This document shows, one piece after another, positions 35,852-44,697 of a stretch of DNA of 64,000 nt; within the stretch, counting starts at the first letter, position 1, and every line of letters starts with the position of its first letter. The DNA is from an uncultured Bacilli bacterium (GTDB taxonomy: Bacteria > Bacillota_I > Bacilli_A > RF39 > UBA660). The notes below the pieces were generated by a model. It saw nothing but the letters and a program-made list of their open reading frames with translations. It searched no databases and was not told the DNA's origin. The position numbers and the translations under genes are program-made. The stretch lies in assembly GCA_934086935.1 (NCBI GenBank), contig CAKOIQ010000004.1, forward strand, positions 8,501-72,500, given 5' to 3'.

Positions 35852-37890
35852 TGAAAAGGAAAAAGAAATTAATAATTACAATTGTATCCCTAGTATTAGT
35901 TGCAATTGCAGGCATATTTGTCTATTACAATTATTTTTATGATGCTAACAAATTAAACATTTCTGAAAAAGAATGGATTAATGATAATAAAGCAAACATT
36001 ATTTCCTTTAATGTTCCATCAGAACTTAACGTTTTTGGTAAAGATGGCAAAGGTGTTTTTTATGATTATATTGAAGATTTAAGTAAAAAATACAATATTA
36101 ATATTGACAAAAAAATAACCCCAATTATTGGTGGTGCAGGCATAGGATTTAGTGTTACAAAAGACATTTCTGATAAAGATTTATTATTTTATCAAGACCA
36201 TTATGTAATAGTTGGAAGAGATTATGAGGTTATAACTTCCGTATCAGATTTAAATGGAAAAACAATAGGCGGATTATCAGATGGAATTTCTCGATTAAAC
36301 TCTAGCTATAAAACATCTATAACATTTAACACTTATGAAACAAAAGATAAATTAATAACAGCAATGACAAATAAAAATATCAATTATATGTTGATTCCAT
36401 TAAATGAATATTTAGATGAAATCATTACAAAAAATTATAATATTATTTATCATTTAGATAATCTAGTATTAAATTACTACATAAAATTAGGAGATAATGA
36501 TAAATTTAATTCGATAGTTACAAAATACTATAATATTTGGAGAAAAGAATCTTTAGAAAATAGTTACTATTCAAATTTATATGAATTGTATGTTGAAAAA
36601 CTAGGATTAACTGAATTAGAAACTGACACATTAACTAACAAAGTATATACATTTGGTTTTGTTAATACCACACCATATCATGCCTTAAGTAGTTCAAAAT
36701 ATGGTGGTATGATAATTGAGTATTTAAAAGATTTTAGTAAATTCAGTAATGTAGAGTTTAAATATAATAAATATAAAAATTATAACAGTTTAATTAAAGC
36801 ATTCAATAATAAAAAAGTAGATTTAATATTTAATGATACATCTTTAACATCAAATAATTATTTTATTAAAACAAACATCAATGAAAAATTTTACATCATT
36901 AGTCCATTAGAAAAAAATCACTTATATAATGATTTAAGTGAAATTTCTAATGAAACCATATATGTTATTGAAAATAGTGAATTATCGAAATACTTAAAAA
37001 CCAAAAATAATATTAAACTTGAAGAAGTCAGTAATGAAAAAAAATTAATTAAACAAGCAAAAAAAGGACAACTAATAGCTTTAGATTCTTCAACATATGA
37101 GTATTATCAAAATAATAAAATAAATAACTATTATGTTAGTTATACAGGTTACACAACAGATAATTATAATTTTAAATATGTAAACAACACAGATACATTC
37201 CATAAATTATTCAAAGCATATGTTAATCGACTAAGCAGTAAAGATATGCTAAGAAACGGATTACTTTCTTATGAACAAGCAGAAACAAATGGTAATGCAG
37301 CAAGCACTATTGCTAAATATGCTTTAATTATTATTTCTGTATCCGTTGCCGTAACTGGAATAGTAATTTATTCAAAAAAACATATAAAAATTAATTCAAA
37401 AATTAGAAAAGATGAAAAATTAAAATATGTAGATATGCTAACATCCTTAAAAAATCGAAATTACTTAAATGAAAGAATGGATATTTGGAATCAAAACACT
37501 ATTTATCCACAAGCAATAATTGTCATAGATTTAAATAATATTAAATATTTGAATGATACATTTGGACATGAAGAAGGCGACAAACAAATCATGGCTGCTG
37601 CTAATATTCTTCACCAAACTCAATTAGATAACACCGAAATTATGAGAACCGATGGTAATGAGTTCATGATATATCTAGTTGGATATCAAGAAAAGCAAGT
37701 AATTAATTATTTAAAGAAATTAGTAAAAGAATTTAATGAACTTCCATATGAATACGGAGCTGCATTTGGATTTAGTATGATAGTTGACGATCTAAAATTA
37801 ATAGATGATGCTATTAATGAAGCAACTATTCAAATGAGAGAAAATAAAGAGATAGAGGCAGAAGCTAATGAAGAAAAAGAAATCCTTTAG
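35851..37890 (+). CDS. Membrane sensor with two solute-binding-like domains and an altered GGDEF domain
   Basis: The 679-residue protein has an N-terminal anchor (about 7-27), an extracytoplasmic region that looks like two tandem family-3 solute-binding modules (about 40-265 and 270-470; repeated FGFVNTTPYHAL/IISFNVPSEL starts), a second membrane segment (about 488-508) and a C-terminal GGDEF domain (about 520-670). The domain keeps DMLTSLKNRNYL and VIDLNNIKYLNDTFGHEEGD, which form the Mg/GTP pocket, but the signature reads RTDGNEF (DGNEF at 601-605) in place of GGDEF. Diguanylate cyclase activity is therefore in doubt. No EAL domain or PilZ gene is in the window. The 23-nt overlap with YihY links them. 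Confidence 0.75.
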   Translation: MKRKKKLIITIVSLVLVAIAGIFVYYNYFYDANKLNISEKEWINDNKANIISFNVPSELNVFGKDGKGVFYDYIEDLSKKYNINIDKKITPIIGGAGIGFSVTKDISDKDLLFYQDHYVIVGRDYEVITSVSDLNGKTIGGLSDGISRLNSSYKTSITFNTYETKDKLITAMTNKNINYMLIPLNEYLDEIITKNYNIIYHLDNLVLNYYIKLGDNDKFNSIVTKYYNIWRKESLENSYYSNLYELYVEKLGLTELETDTLTNKVYTFGFVNTTPYHALSSSKYGGMIIEYLKDFSKFSNVEFKYNKYKNYNSLIKAFNNKKVDLIFNDTSLTSNNYFIKTNINEKFYIISPLEKNHLYNDLSEISNETIYVIENSELSKYLKTKNNIKLEEVSNEKKLIKQAKKGQLIALDSSTYEYYQNNKINNYYVSYTGYTTDNYNFKYVNNTDTFHKLFKAYVNRLSSKDMLRNGLLSYEQAETNGNAASTIAKYALIIISVSVAVTGIVIYSKKHIKINSKIRKDEKLKYVDMLTSLKNRNYLNERMDIWNQNTIYPQAIIVIDLNNIKYLNDTFGHEEGDKQIMAAANILHQTQLDNTEIMRTDGNEFMIYLVGYQEKQVINYLKKLVKEFNELPYEYGAAFGFSMIVDDLKLIDDAINEATIQMRENKEIEAEANEEKEIL

Positions 37891-38728
37891 TAAACAAATA
37901 AATCGTGCTAAAGCCTTTATTAAAAAAGTATGGGAAATATTAAATAAACCAGAAATGGTAATATTACCAGGTCAACTTGCTTTTTTTCTTGTACTATCCT
38001 TAGTACCAATAATAACAATAATAGGTTATGGAGCATCATTTTTTAATATTTCAATAGATACAATTATAGAATTCTTAAAAGCCAATTTTGATCAAAATAT
38101 AGTTAAACTTATAGTACCAATAATAAGTGGTAAATCATTAGACTTTAATTATATATGTATGATTATAGTAATGTTATATTTTGCTTCTAATAGTGCAGAT
38201 TCTATAATTATCACTGCCAATGAAATTTATGGCATTAAGCAAAGTACTTGGTTAAAAAGAAGAATAAAAGCCATCGGCTTAACATTCCTTATAATAGTTT
38301 TATATTTATTTGTTCTAATAGTTCCTTTATTAGGCGAAAAAATCATCGACACGTTTGATTACTTTCATTTAAAGAACGTTATAACCAGTATTTTAAAAAT
38401 AATTCAAGGGCCTATATCTTGGTTAATAATATTTGCTTTTATAAAAACAATATTTACAATTGCCCCTGATAAACATATCCCTTCATCACAAATAAATATC
38501 GGATCTTTATTTACAACAATCGGATGGATTTTAACAACTGAAATATATGGATATTATGCATCACATTTTGCTAGATACGACATATTTTATGCTGGTCTAT
38601 CAAATATAGCAGTTCTAATGTTATGGATCTATTTCTTAAGTTGCATTTTTGTGATTGGTTTAAGTTTAACAACCAGTGTTGAAAAGGATGAATTGGAAAA
38701 AACAGGTTCTATAAATATTGCTAAATAA
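37868..38728 (+). CDS. YihY/BrkB family membrane protein
   Basis: The 286-residue protein has six membrane segments and the YihY/virulence factor BrkB pattern (PF03631): LPGQLAFFLVLSLVPII near residues 34-50, NEIYGIKQ near 120, and the C-terminal YAGLSNIAVLMLWIYF. The family was once called RNase BN, but that activity belongs to another protein; its function is not settled. The start lies 23 nt inside the sensor gene, so it is translationally coupled to it. Confidence 0.8.
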   Translation: MKKKKSFSKQINRAKAFIKKVWEILNKPEMVILPGQLAFFLVLSLVPIITIIGYGASFFNISIDTIIEFLKANFDQNIVKLIVPIISGKSLDFNYICMIIVMLYFASNSADSIIITANEIYGIKQSTWLKRRIKAIGLTFLIIVLYLFVLIVPLLGEKIIDTFDYFHLKNVITSILKIIQGPISWLIIFAFIKTIFTIAPDKHIPSSQINIGSLFTTIGWILTTEIYGYYASHFARYDIFYAGLSNIAVLMLWIYFLSCIFVIGLSLTTSVEKDELEKTGSINIAK

Positions 38729-38736
38729 TGCATAAT

Positions 38737-38778
38737 AATAACATGTACACGAGTATTACTTAGTACATGTTATTTTTT
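38737..38778 (+). terminator. Strong Rho-independent terminator
   Basis: AATAACATGTAC/GTACATGTTATT, 12 perfect pairs, then T6. It closes the sensor-YihY operon. Confidence 0.92.
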
Positions 38779-38831
38779 CACGATCTCAATCTAGTTTTGT
38801 CGAACTAACGATATTGTGGAGTAATATTTGA

Positions 38832-38860
38832 GAAATAGTTATATACTATTTCTTTTTTTT
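38832..38860 (+). terminator. Second terminator, 53 bp after the first
   Basis: GAAATAGT/ACTATTTC with a T8 run. No ORF lies between the two terminators. Confidence 0.8.
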
Positions 38861-38884
38861 GTTATTATATAATTGTATTTTATT

Positions 38885-38912
38885 TTGAAAAATTAAATAT
38901 ATGTGCTAAAAT
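38885..38912 (+). promoter_or_regulatory. Promoter
   Basis: TTGAAA, 16 nt, TAAAAT with upstream TGc. Confidence 0.6.
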
Positions 38913-38929
38913 ATTAATTAGGTGGGAAA

Positions 38930-39421
38930 ATGAAACAAAAAAGATTAAAAACACAAAAATATGATAGTGAAGACACAAAAGAAATTAGAAATTTAATTAT
39001 TATTGCTGTAATTTTAATTGCACTAGCAGTTGGACTTTATTTTTTAACAGATTCAATTTTAAAAAAGAAAACTAACAACACTACCAAAGTAGAATTTGAT
39101 TACACAGAATGTACTGTAGGTACTATGTTTAACCGACCATATGATGAATATTATGTATTCCTTTTTGATTCAACATCAACAAGTGCATCACAATACCAAT
39201 CTTTAATTTCAAATTATGAAAAGAAAGAAAACTCTAAAAAAATCTATTTTGTAGATTTAAGTATTAAATTTAATAGTCCTTATGTTGGTGAAAAATCAAA
39301 TAAAAAACCTACAAAAGCAAGTGAAGTACAGATAAAAGATTCAGCCCTTATATTGATAAAAAATGGCAAAGTGTCTAAATATTATGAAAGTGTAACAGAT
39401 TATGAAAAAGTGTTAAATTAA
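38930..39421 (+). CDS. Membrane-anchored thioredoxin-like protein without catalytic cysteines
   Basis: The 163-residue product has a basic N-terminus, one membrane segment (about 20-42), and an outer domain with a thioredoxin-like layout: YYVFLFDSTSTSASQYQ, KIYFVDLS, and a C-terminal ALILIKNGKVSKYYES hairpin. The usual CxxC at the end of the first strand is replaced by serines and threonines, and the only cysteine (about residue 62) precedes the domain. A redox role is unlikely; a structural or binding role is plausible. It is monocistronic with its own promoter and terminator. Confidence 0.6.
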   Translation: MKQKRLKTQKYDSEDTKEIRNLIIIAVILIALAVGLYFLTDSILKKKTNNTTKVEFDYTECTVGTMFNRPYDEYYVFLFDSTSTSASQYQSLISNYEKKENSKKIYFVDLSIKFNSPYVGEKSNKKPTKASEVQIKDSALILIKNGKVSKYYESVTDYEKVLN

Positions 39422-39431
39422 CACTTTTTTT
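39405..39431 (+). terminator. Rho-independent terminator
   Basis: AAAGTGTTAA/TTAACACTTT overlapping the stop codon, then T run. Confidence 0.85.
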
Positions 39432-39478
39432 ATTTTGTTAAATATAATTTTATGATATGATTAAAATGAGATGATAAT

Positions 39479-40690
39479 ATGAAGAATAAAAGAAAAGCAA
39501 AAAATAAAAAACCGACATTTGAATTGTGGGAAGTAATAATTATAACTCTTGTCGCATCCATAATAATGGCTGTAAGTACAGGATGTCTTGTTTATAACAA
39601 TAAAAAAGAAAAATGCTACACTTCAAATGATTCTAAATATTTAGCTGAATTTGAAAAGTCATATAAAAATATTTTGGATAATTATTATGATGAAGTAGAT
39701 GAAAACAAACTTGTAGAAGCTGCAATAAGTGGCATGTTAAGTTATTTAGGCGATCCTTATACTACATATTTAAATGAAAATAGTACTACTATTTTAAATG
39801 ATTCATTAAATGGTACATATGAAGGTGTAGGAATTGAAGTAACAACTACTGAAACGGGAAAAATTAATATTGTAAATGTATTTGATGATTCTCCAGCTCA
39901 AAAAGTCGGACTTCGTTCAGGCGATATTATTACAAAAATAAATGATGTTGAAATGTCAGATAAGACATCAAATGATGCTGTTTCAATTATTCAAAAAAAT
40001 AAAAAAGTAAAAATTGAAGTAAATAGAAATTCTAAAATATTATCTTTCGATTTAGAAAAAAAATCACTTTATGTTCCTTCTATTTCATCTGAAGTTAAAG
40101 AATACAACAATCAAAAAGTAGGATATATTAAAATTAATAAGTTTTCAGACACAACATATGAACAATTCAAAAAAGAATTAACTACTCTAGAATCTAAAGA
40201 AATAAATAGTCTTATTATTGATGTAAGAAATAACACTGGTGGATATTTATCTGATGCAACTAACATTGCTAAATTATTTCTACAAAAAGGAAAAATTATT
40301 TATTCATTACAAAATAAATTAACTAAAGAGGATACTGTAGATGATACTGATGAAAACAGAAATTATAAAGTTTATGTACTCATAAATAATGGATCAGCCT
40401 CAGCATCAGAAGTATTAGCAGCAGCATTAAAATATAGTTATGGTTCAACACTTATTGGTGTAAAATCATATGGAAAAGGTAAAGTACAAAAAACTTCAAC
40501 ATTAAGTGATGGAACTATGTTTAAATATACATCCGCAAAGTGGTTAACTCCTAAAGGAAATTGTATAGATGAAATAGGTTTAACACCAGATATAGAAGTC
40601 AATTTATCAGAAGAATACATGAATGATAGAGTACCTGAAAAAGATAATCAATTACAAACTGCACTATTTGAAATAACAAAAGCACAATAA
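39479..40690 (+). CDS. C-terminal processing peptidase (S41 family), CtpA-like
   Basis: The 403-residue protein has an N-terminal membrane anchor (about 17-40), a PDZ domain (about 110-190) and an S41 domain with the catalytic serine in NGSASASEVLA (about 302-312) and the lysine in SYGKGKVQ (about 327-334). These proteases cut exported proteins at or near the C-terminus; in spore formers, related CtpB/CtpA help activate sigma factors. The exact client here is not known. It is monocistronic. Confidence 0.9.
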   Translation: MKNKRKAKNKKPTFELWEVIIITLVASIIMAVSTGCLVYNNKKEKCYTSNDSKYLAEFEKSYKNILDNYYDEVDENKLVEAAISGMLSYLGDPYTTYLNENSTTILNDSLNGTYEGVGIEVTTTETGKINIVNVFDDSPAQKVGLRSGDIITKINDVEMSDKTSNDAVSIIQKNKKVKIEVNRNSKILSFDLEKKSLYVPSISSEVKEYNNQKVGYIKINKFSDTTYEQFKKELTTLESKEINSLIIDVRNNTGGYLSDATNIAKLFLQKGKIIYSLQNKLTKEDTVDDTDENRNYKVYVLINNGSASASEVLAAALKYSYGSTLIGVKSYGKGKVQKTSTLSDGTMFKYTSAKWLTPKGNCIDEIGLTPDIEVNLSEEYMNDRVPEKDNQLQTALFEITKAQ

Positions 40691-40710
40691 TTTATTTATT
40701 ATGCTTTTTT
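40678..40710 (+). terminator. Rho-independent terminator
   Basis: AAAAGCA-c-AATAA pairs with TTATT-a-TGCTTTT, then T6. Confidence 0.8.
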
Positions 40711-40713
40711 ATG

Positions 40714-40722
40714 TGATATAAT
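40714..40722 (+). promoter_or_regulatory. Extended -10 promoter
   Basis: TGATATAAT upstream of the degenerate ECF ATPase pair. Confidence 0.6.
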
Positions 40723-40742
40723 TAAATTGCAGGGGTGAGCAC

Positions 40743-41489
40743 ATGAAAAAAGTATATTTTAAAAATTATGATTTAGAAATTAAATTAACTCCATTTATTA
40801 ATATAATTGGAACCATTAATAGTGGCAAAACCACACTATTAAGAACCTTAATAAATCAAACACATTCATCAAATTTAGTTATTGATGAAACACCAGCAAG
40901 TAATTTAGACATTACATTTTTAAGAAAAAATATTGCAGCAGTTTTAAATAATTTTGAATTTAAAACTAATTATGTTAAAGAAGAGTTGTTATATTATCAA
41001 CATATTTTAAATATTAATGATAACATTGCATATAAAAATATAGACAAATTTGCTAAGTTTTTTGAAATTGAAGAATTACTAGAATCCAAAATAGAATATT
41101 TAACAATATATGAAAAAGCATATATTAAAATATTGTCATTACTTATAATTAATCCTAGTGTTCTTGGAATTGATGACATGTTAACCTATCTAACTGTAAA
41201 TCAGAAGTTAAAAATAATTAAATATGCAAAAAATAATAAAATTAGTATTTTAAATGTAACTACAAATCCTGAAGAATTATTATATGGCACTGACATAATT
41301 ATTTTAGATGATAGTCATGTAGTTGCTTATGAACCATCAGATATAATATTGTCTGATGATAAATACCTATCTAAAATAGGAATGCATTTACCGTTTATTG
41401 TCGAGATGAGTACAAATTTAAATTATTATGATTTATTAAAGAAAAAATATTTTGATATGAAAACTTTAGTAGGTGAACTATGGAAATAA
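40743..41489 (+). CDS. Degenerate ABC ATPase, EcfA-like (first of a pair)
   Basis: The 248-residue protein has an intact Walker A, GTINSGKTT (residues 23-31), and a Walker B-like VLGIDDML (about 140-147), but its ABC signature reads LTIYEKA (120-126) instead of LSGGQ, and the switch histidine region reads NVTTNPEE. It is much like the energy-coupling factor ATPases that drive vitamin uptake, which in Bacilli sit just before truA as ecfA1-ecfA2-ecfT-truA. Here the pair is present at that position but eroded. GGGGTGAG precedes ATG 40743. The next ATPase overlaps its end. Confidence 0.62.
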   Translation: MKKVYFKNYDLEIKLTPFINIIGTINSGKTTLLRTLINQTHSSNLVIDETPASNLDITFLRKNIAAVLNNFEFKTNYVKEELLYYQHILNINDNIAYKNIDKFAKFFEIEELLESKIEYLTIYEKAYIKILSLLIINPSVLGIDDMLTYLTVNQKLKIIKYAKNNKISILNVTTNPEELLYGTDIIILDDSHVVAYEPSDIILSDDKYLSKIGMHLPFIVEMSTNLNYYDLLKKKYFDMKTLVGELWK

Positions 41490-42097
41490 TGTATGTTAAT
41501 AAAGCAAGTACCAATTATTTTTCAAGCAAAAATTTTATTGGCTTTTATGGAGAAATAAAAGATTTAACAGCCTTATTAGATGATATAAAGATATCAACAC
41601 TAAAGAAAAATTCAAAAGTCAGTAGAAATATTCCCAAAAACAAAATGTATAACGAAATTTTAAATATAACAAACGATTTACTAAAGAGAAAAACAAATGA
41701 ATTAAGCTATGGAGAATACAAATTAGTCTTATTACTTCATACTATATCATTAGAACCAGAAGTAATAATTTTAAACAATTTTGATTTAGGTTTTAATAAT
41801 AAAATTAAATCTAAAATATCTAAACTAATTAAAACCGTAAATGCTGAACACAAAACAAATTTTATAATTATTTCTAATGATATAAACTTTATTAATAAAA
41901 CTTCTAAACACATTATTATCTCTAAAAATAAAGTTATCAAATATCAAGGAGACCTTTTAACCGCTATAAAGCAAGGATTTATTGATAAACCACCAATTAT
42001 TACATTTATTGATATGGCAAATGAAAAAGGTGCTAACTTAGAATACACGCTAGATAATAAAGAATTGTTAAAAGGAATATACAGGAGTGTATTTTAA
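41480..42097 (+). CDS. Degenerate ABC ATPase, EcfA-like (second of a pair, no Walker A)
   Basis: The 205-residue protein lacks a Walker A lysine: the expected loop reads FIGFYGEIKDL (about 19-29). It keeps an ABC-like signature, LSYGE (75-79), and a Walker B-like strand, VIILNNFD (about 95-102), in which the acidic pair has become Asn. The H-loop region reads IIISNDINF. On its own it cannot bind ATP in the usual way, but its signature could complete the site formed by the Walker A of the preceding protein. The C-terminal tail ends next to truA (shared base at 42097). EcfT is absent. Partner and substrate are unknown. Confidence 0.6.
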   Translation: MEIMYVNKASTNYFSSKNFIGFYGEIKDLTALLDDIKISTLKKNSKVSRNIPKNKMYNEILNITNDLLKRKTNELSYGEYKLVLLLHTISLEPEVIILNNFDLGFNNKIKSKISKLIKTVNAEHKTNFIIISNDINFINKTSKHIIISKNKVIKYQGDLLTAIKQGFIDKPPIITFIDMANEKGANLEYTLDNKELLKGIYRSVF

Positions 42098-42813
42098 TGA
42101 GATATCTTGCTAGTGTAAGCTATGATGGCAGTAAATTTTATGGCTTTCAAAAATTAAAAAATCATAAAACAATACAAAGCGAACTAGAAAAAGCATTAAC
42201 AAAGATAAATAAAACAGTAGTATACGTAAAAGGTTCTGGACGCACAGATCGTGGCGTTCATGCTTTCAATCAATATATATCATTTGATTTAAATGTTAAT
42301 ATCCCAACCGATCATATCAAAGAAGCGTTAAATTCCTTAATTGCTCCATCAATATACATTAACTCAGTTATCGAAGTAAGTGATAATTTTCATGCTCGCT
42401 TTGATGTCAAAAAGAAAATTTATGAATATGTTATAAATCTAGGTGAATATGATCCAATAGATAATGATTATATTTATAATTACTGTCATAAATTAAACAT
42501 AAGAAGCATGAAAAGAGCTGCAAAATATTTGATCGGTTTCCATTCATATAAAGAATTTGTATCAGGTGAAAGAGAAAACTATAATAGTATCATTTATAAA
42601 ATTAAATTTTATAAACGCAAAGATATTTTACTTATTAGATTTGAAGGCAAAAGTTTTTATAGGTACATGGTTAGAAATATTGTAGGTGCTTTAATATCAG
42701 TTGGTGAAAATAAAATGCCGCCAGAATATATAAAGGAAATGTTAGAAGGAAATAAACACAATTATATAACTGTACCCCCTACAGGACTATATCTAAGAGA
42801 TGTTAAATATTGA
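42097..42813 (+). CDS. truA: tRNA pseudouridine(38-40) synthase
   Basis: The 238-residue protein has the catalytic aspartate in GSGRTDRGVHAFNQ (about residues 46-59), the YSYDG-like start LASVSYDGSKFYGFQ, and the C-terminal RYMVRNIVGALI. It isomerises uridines 38-40 in the anticodon stem-loop. Its start overlaps the second EcfA-like stop by one base. The usual downstream rplM-rpsI are not here. Confidence 0.97.
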   Translation: MRYLASVSYDGSKFYGFQKLKNHKTIQSELEKALTKINKTVVYVKGSGRTDRGVHAFNQYISFDLNVNIPTDHIKEALNSLIAPSIYINSVIEVSDNFHARFDVKKKIYEYVINLGEYDPIDNDYIYNYCHKLNIRSMKRAAKYLIGFHSYKEFVSGERENYNSIIYKIKFYKRKDILLIRFEGKSFYRYMVRNIVGALISVGENKMPPEYIKEMLEGNKHNYITVPPTGLYLRDVKY

Positions 42814-42838
42814 CATTTTACCAAATAAAAGTTATATT
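42810..42838 (+). promoter_or_regulatory. Promoter overlapping the truA stop codon
   Basis: TTGACA, 17 nt, TATATT. The -35 element contains the TGA stop of truA. Confidence 0.75.
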
Positions 42839-42863
42839 TATTAAGATAATAGAGAGGTACCAT

Positions 42864-43511
42864 ATGAAAAATAAAAAGTTAATATATTTAGGTGCATTTG
42901 TAACAATAGTTTTAATAATTGTAGGTATTATTTTGATAAAAAGTAACTTAAAACCATCCAAAAACAATTCAAAAGAATCTATTGAAATTGTTAATGGAAT
43001 TAAAATTGAGCATTCATCTAAAACAACATTAAAAACATATTTACAAGATAAAGTCGACCACAAAAAAATTAATGAGGTAACAGAACCAAAATTAATTTTT
43101 AATATGAATAGTAATAATGAAAGTTTTGATTACTATAATAAAATTATTAAAGTAGAAATTAAAGACAACCAAGTTAATTTTATATCCGGAAGCAAAACTA
43201 TAATATCATTAAAAGAAAATAAAGATATTAAAGCTTATAGTATAAATAACAATGGTTTATTATTTGAAACAAATAATGCAATATCCGTAATAAATAATAA
43301 TAATATTGTTCTTCTATCAAATATGAAAATAGATGAAAATGCAGAACCATTGGTTTCAGGCAAAAAATTATATTATGGAACTTCTTCTTGCCATGGTTTA
43401 AAATCAAACGGCAAAGAAGGAGAAGTTGTAGAAATATTTGAACTCAATTTAGAAAAAAATACAATTCAAAAAATAGCCAATTTAGATCATAATAAAGGCT
43501 GGAAATGTTAG
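42864..43511 (+). CDS. Membrane-anchored protein of unknown function
   Basis: The 215-residue product has one membrane segment (about residues 6-28) and an outer domain of repeated beta strands (NQVNFISGSKTIISL, GLLFETNNAISVINN, KKLYYGTSSCHGL) that could be part of a beta-propeller-like or sandwich fold. I do not recognise the family. AGAGAGGT precedes ATG 42864, which fits better than the earlier ATG inside the truA end. It has its own promoter and terminator. Confidence 0.58.
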   Translation: MKNKKLIYLGAFVTIVLIIVGIILIKSNLKPSKNNSKESIEIVNGIKIEHSSKTTLKTYLQDKVDHKKINEVTEPKLIFNMNSNNESFDYYNKIIKVEIKDNQVNFISGSKTIISLKENKDIKAYSINNNGLLFETNNAISVINNNNIVLLSNMKIDENAEPLVSGKKLYYGTSSCHGLKSNGKEGEVVEIFELNLEKNTIQKIANLDHNKGWKC

Positions 43512-43538
43512 CAAACTACCATGTTTGCTATTTATTTT
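43510..43538 (+). terminator. Rho-independent terminator
   Basis: AGCAAAC/GTTTGCT with a T-rich tail, overlapping the stop codon. Confidence 0.8.
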
Positions 43539-43548
43539 AAAAAAAATT

Positions 43549-43557
43549 TGCTATAAT
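43549..43557 (+). promoter_or_regulatory. Extended -10 promoter of tagO-like gene
   Basis: TGCTATAAT, 21 nt before the start codon. Confidence 0.6.
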
Positions 43558-43578
43558 AAATAAAGAAGGTGATGAACA

Positions 43579-44625
43579 ATGTCTTACATAGTAAATAATC
43601 ATAATGTTTTCTTGATTTTACTAACAACTTTAATTTCAAGTCTGATATTAGTTCCAATTGTAAAGAAAATAGCAAATCATATTGGTGCCATTGATTATCC
43701 AAATGAAAGAAAAGTGCATAAAAAACCGATTCCAAGATTAGGCGGTTTAGCAATATTTTTATCATTTTTAATTGGATACATATTTTTTGGTCAGGTAACA
43801 ACTCAAATGATATCCATATTAATAGGCAGTTTTATTATCATAATATTAGGAATATGTGATGATGTTAAACCTGTTCCTGCTAGGTATAAATTTCTTGTTC
43901 AAATAATAGCTGCTTGTATAGTTGTATTTTATGGACAAATATATATTGACATGATAAGCATTTTTGGCTTAGAAATAGAATTTGGTAACTGGGGATATCC
44001 ATTAGCGGTATTATTAATAGTTTCAATAATAAATGCTATTAATTTAATTGATGGATTAGATGGTTTAGCCGCGGGAACCAGTTCAATATTCTTTTTGACC
44101 ATATCAGTCATTGCTTTCTATCTTGATCGCCTAAATGGATTAGATGTAATTTTATGTTTAATCATGCTTGGATCAACTCTCGGCTTTCTTGCTTATAATT
44201 TTAATCCCGCATCAATTTTTATGGGTGATACTGGAAGTATGTTTCTAGGATTTATGATATCAGTTACTGCTCTTTTAGGATATAAAGGTGCTACTGTAAC
44301 ATCACTAATAATTCCCATACTAATATTATTTTTACCAATATTAGATACAATTCTTGCGATATTTAGAAGACTATTAAAAGGTGAAAATATTGGTGCACCT
44401 GATAAAGAACATTTACATCATCAATTATTAAAATTAAATAAATCAACTAAAAAAACTGTATTAATAATGTACGCATTTAACATGTTATGTGCACTAATAT
44501 CTATTTTATATGCCTTAGGTGATAATAAATTAGCAATTTTACTATATTCAGTATTATTAATAATTACGTTAATATTAATATTTAAAACTGATATATTATT
44601 TAAACATAATCAAAAAGACAAGTAA
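43579..44625 (+). CDS. Undecaprenyl-phosphate GlcNAc-1-phosphate transferase, TagO/WecA-like
   Basis: The 348-residue enzyme has about ten membrane segments and the MraY/WecA family motifs: DYPNERKVHKKPIPRLGG (about 39-56), GICDDV (about 94-99), NLIDGLDGLAAG (about 155-166), FMGDTGSMFLG (about 213-224) and HLHHQLL (about 275-281). It transfers a sugar-1-phosphate to undecaprenyl phosphate, the first step of wall teichoic acid or related glycans. Without the downstream pathway in the window, TagO and WecA cannot be told apart. Monocistronic. Confidence 0.88.
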   Translation: MSYIVNNHNVFLILLTTLISSLILVPIVKKIANHIGAIDYPNERKVHKKPIPRLGGLAIFLSFLIGYIFFGQVTTQMISILIGSFIIIILGICDDVKPVPARYKFLVQIIAACIVVFYGQIYIDMISIFGLEIEFGNWGYPLAVLLIVSIINAINLIDGLDGLAAGTSSIFFLTISVIAFYLDRLNGLDVILCLIMLGSTLGFLAYNFNPASIFMGDTGSMFLGFMISVTALLGYKGATVTSLIIPILILFLPILDTILAIFRRLLKGENIGAPDKEHLHHQLLKLNKSTKKTVLIMYAFNMLCALISILYALGDNKLAILLYSVLLIITLILIFKTDILFKHNQKDK

Positions 44626-44673
44626 ATCAGCAATTAAATAGGTTTATTCCTATTTATTAATGCTGATTTTTTT
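44624..44673 (+). terminator. Strong Rho-independent terminator
   Basis: Long stem with AAATCAGCA/TGCTGATTT at the base and AAATAGG/CCTATTT near the loop, then a T run. Confidence 0.9.
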
Positions 44674-44681
44674 GATACAAT
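44673..44681 (+). promoter_or_regulatory. Extended -10 promoter
   Basis: TGATACAAT directly after the terminator, upstream of the HAD-GtrA gene. Confidence 0.5.
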
Positions 44682-44697
44682 AATAACGTGATGAAGT

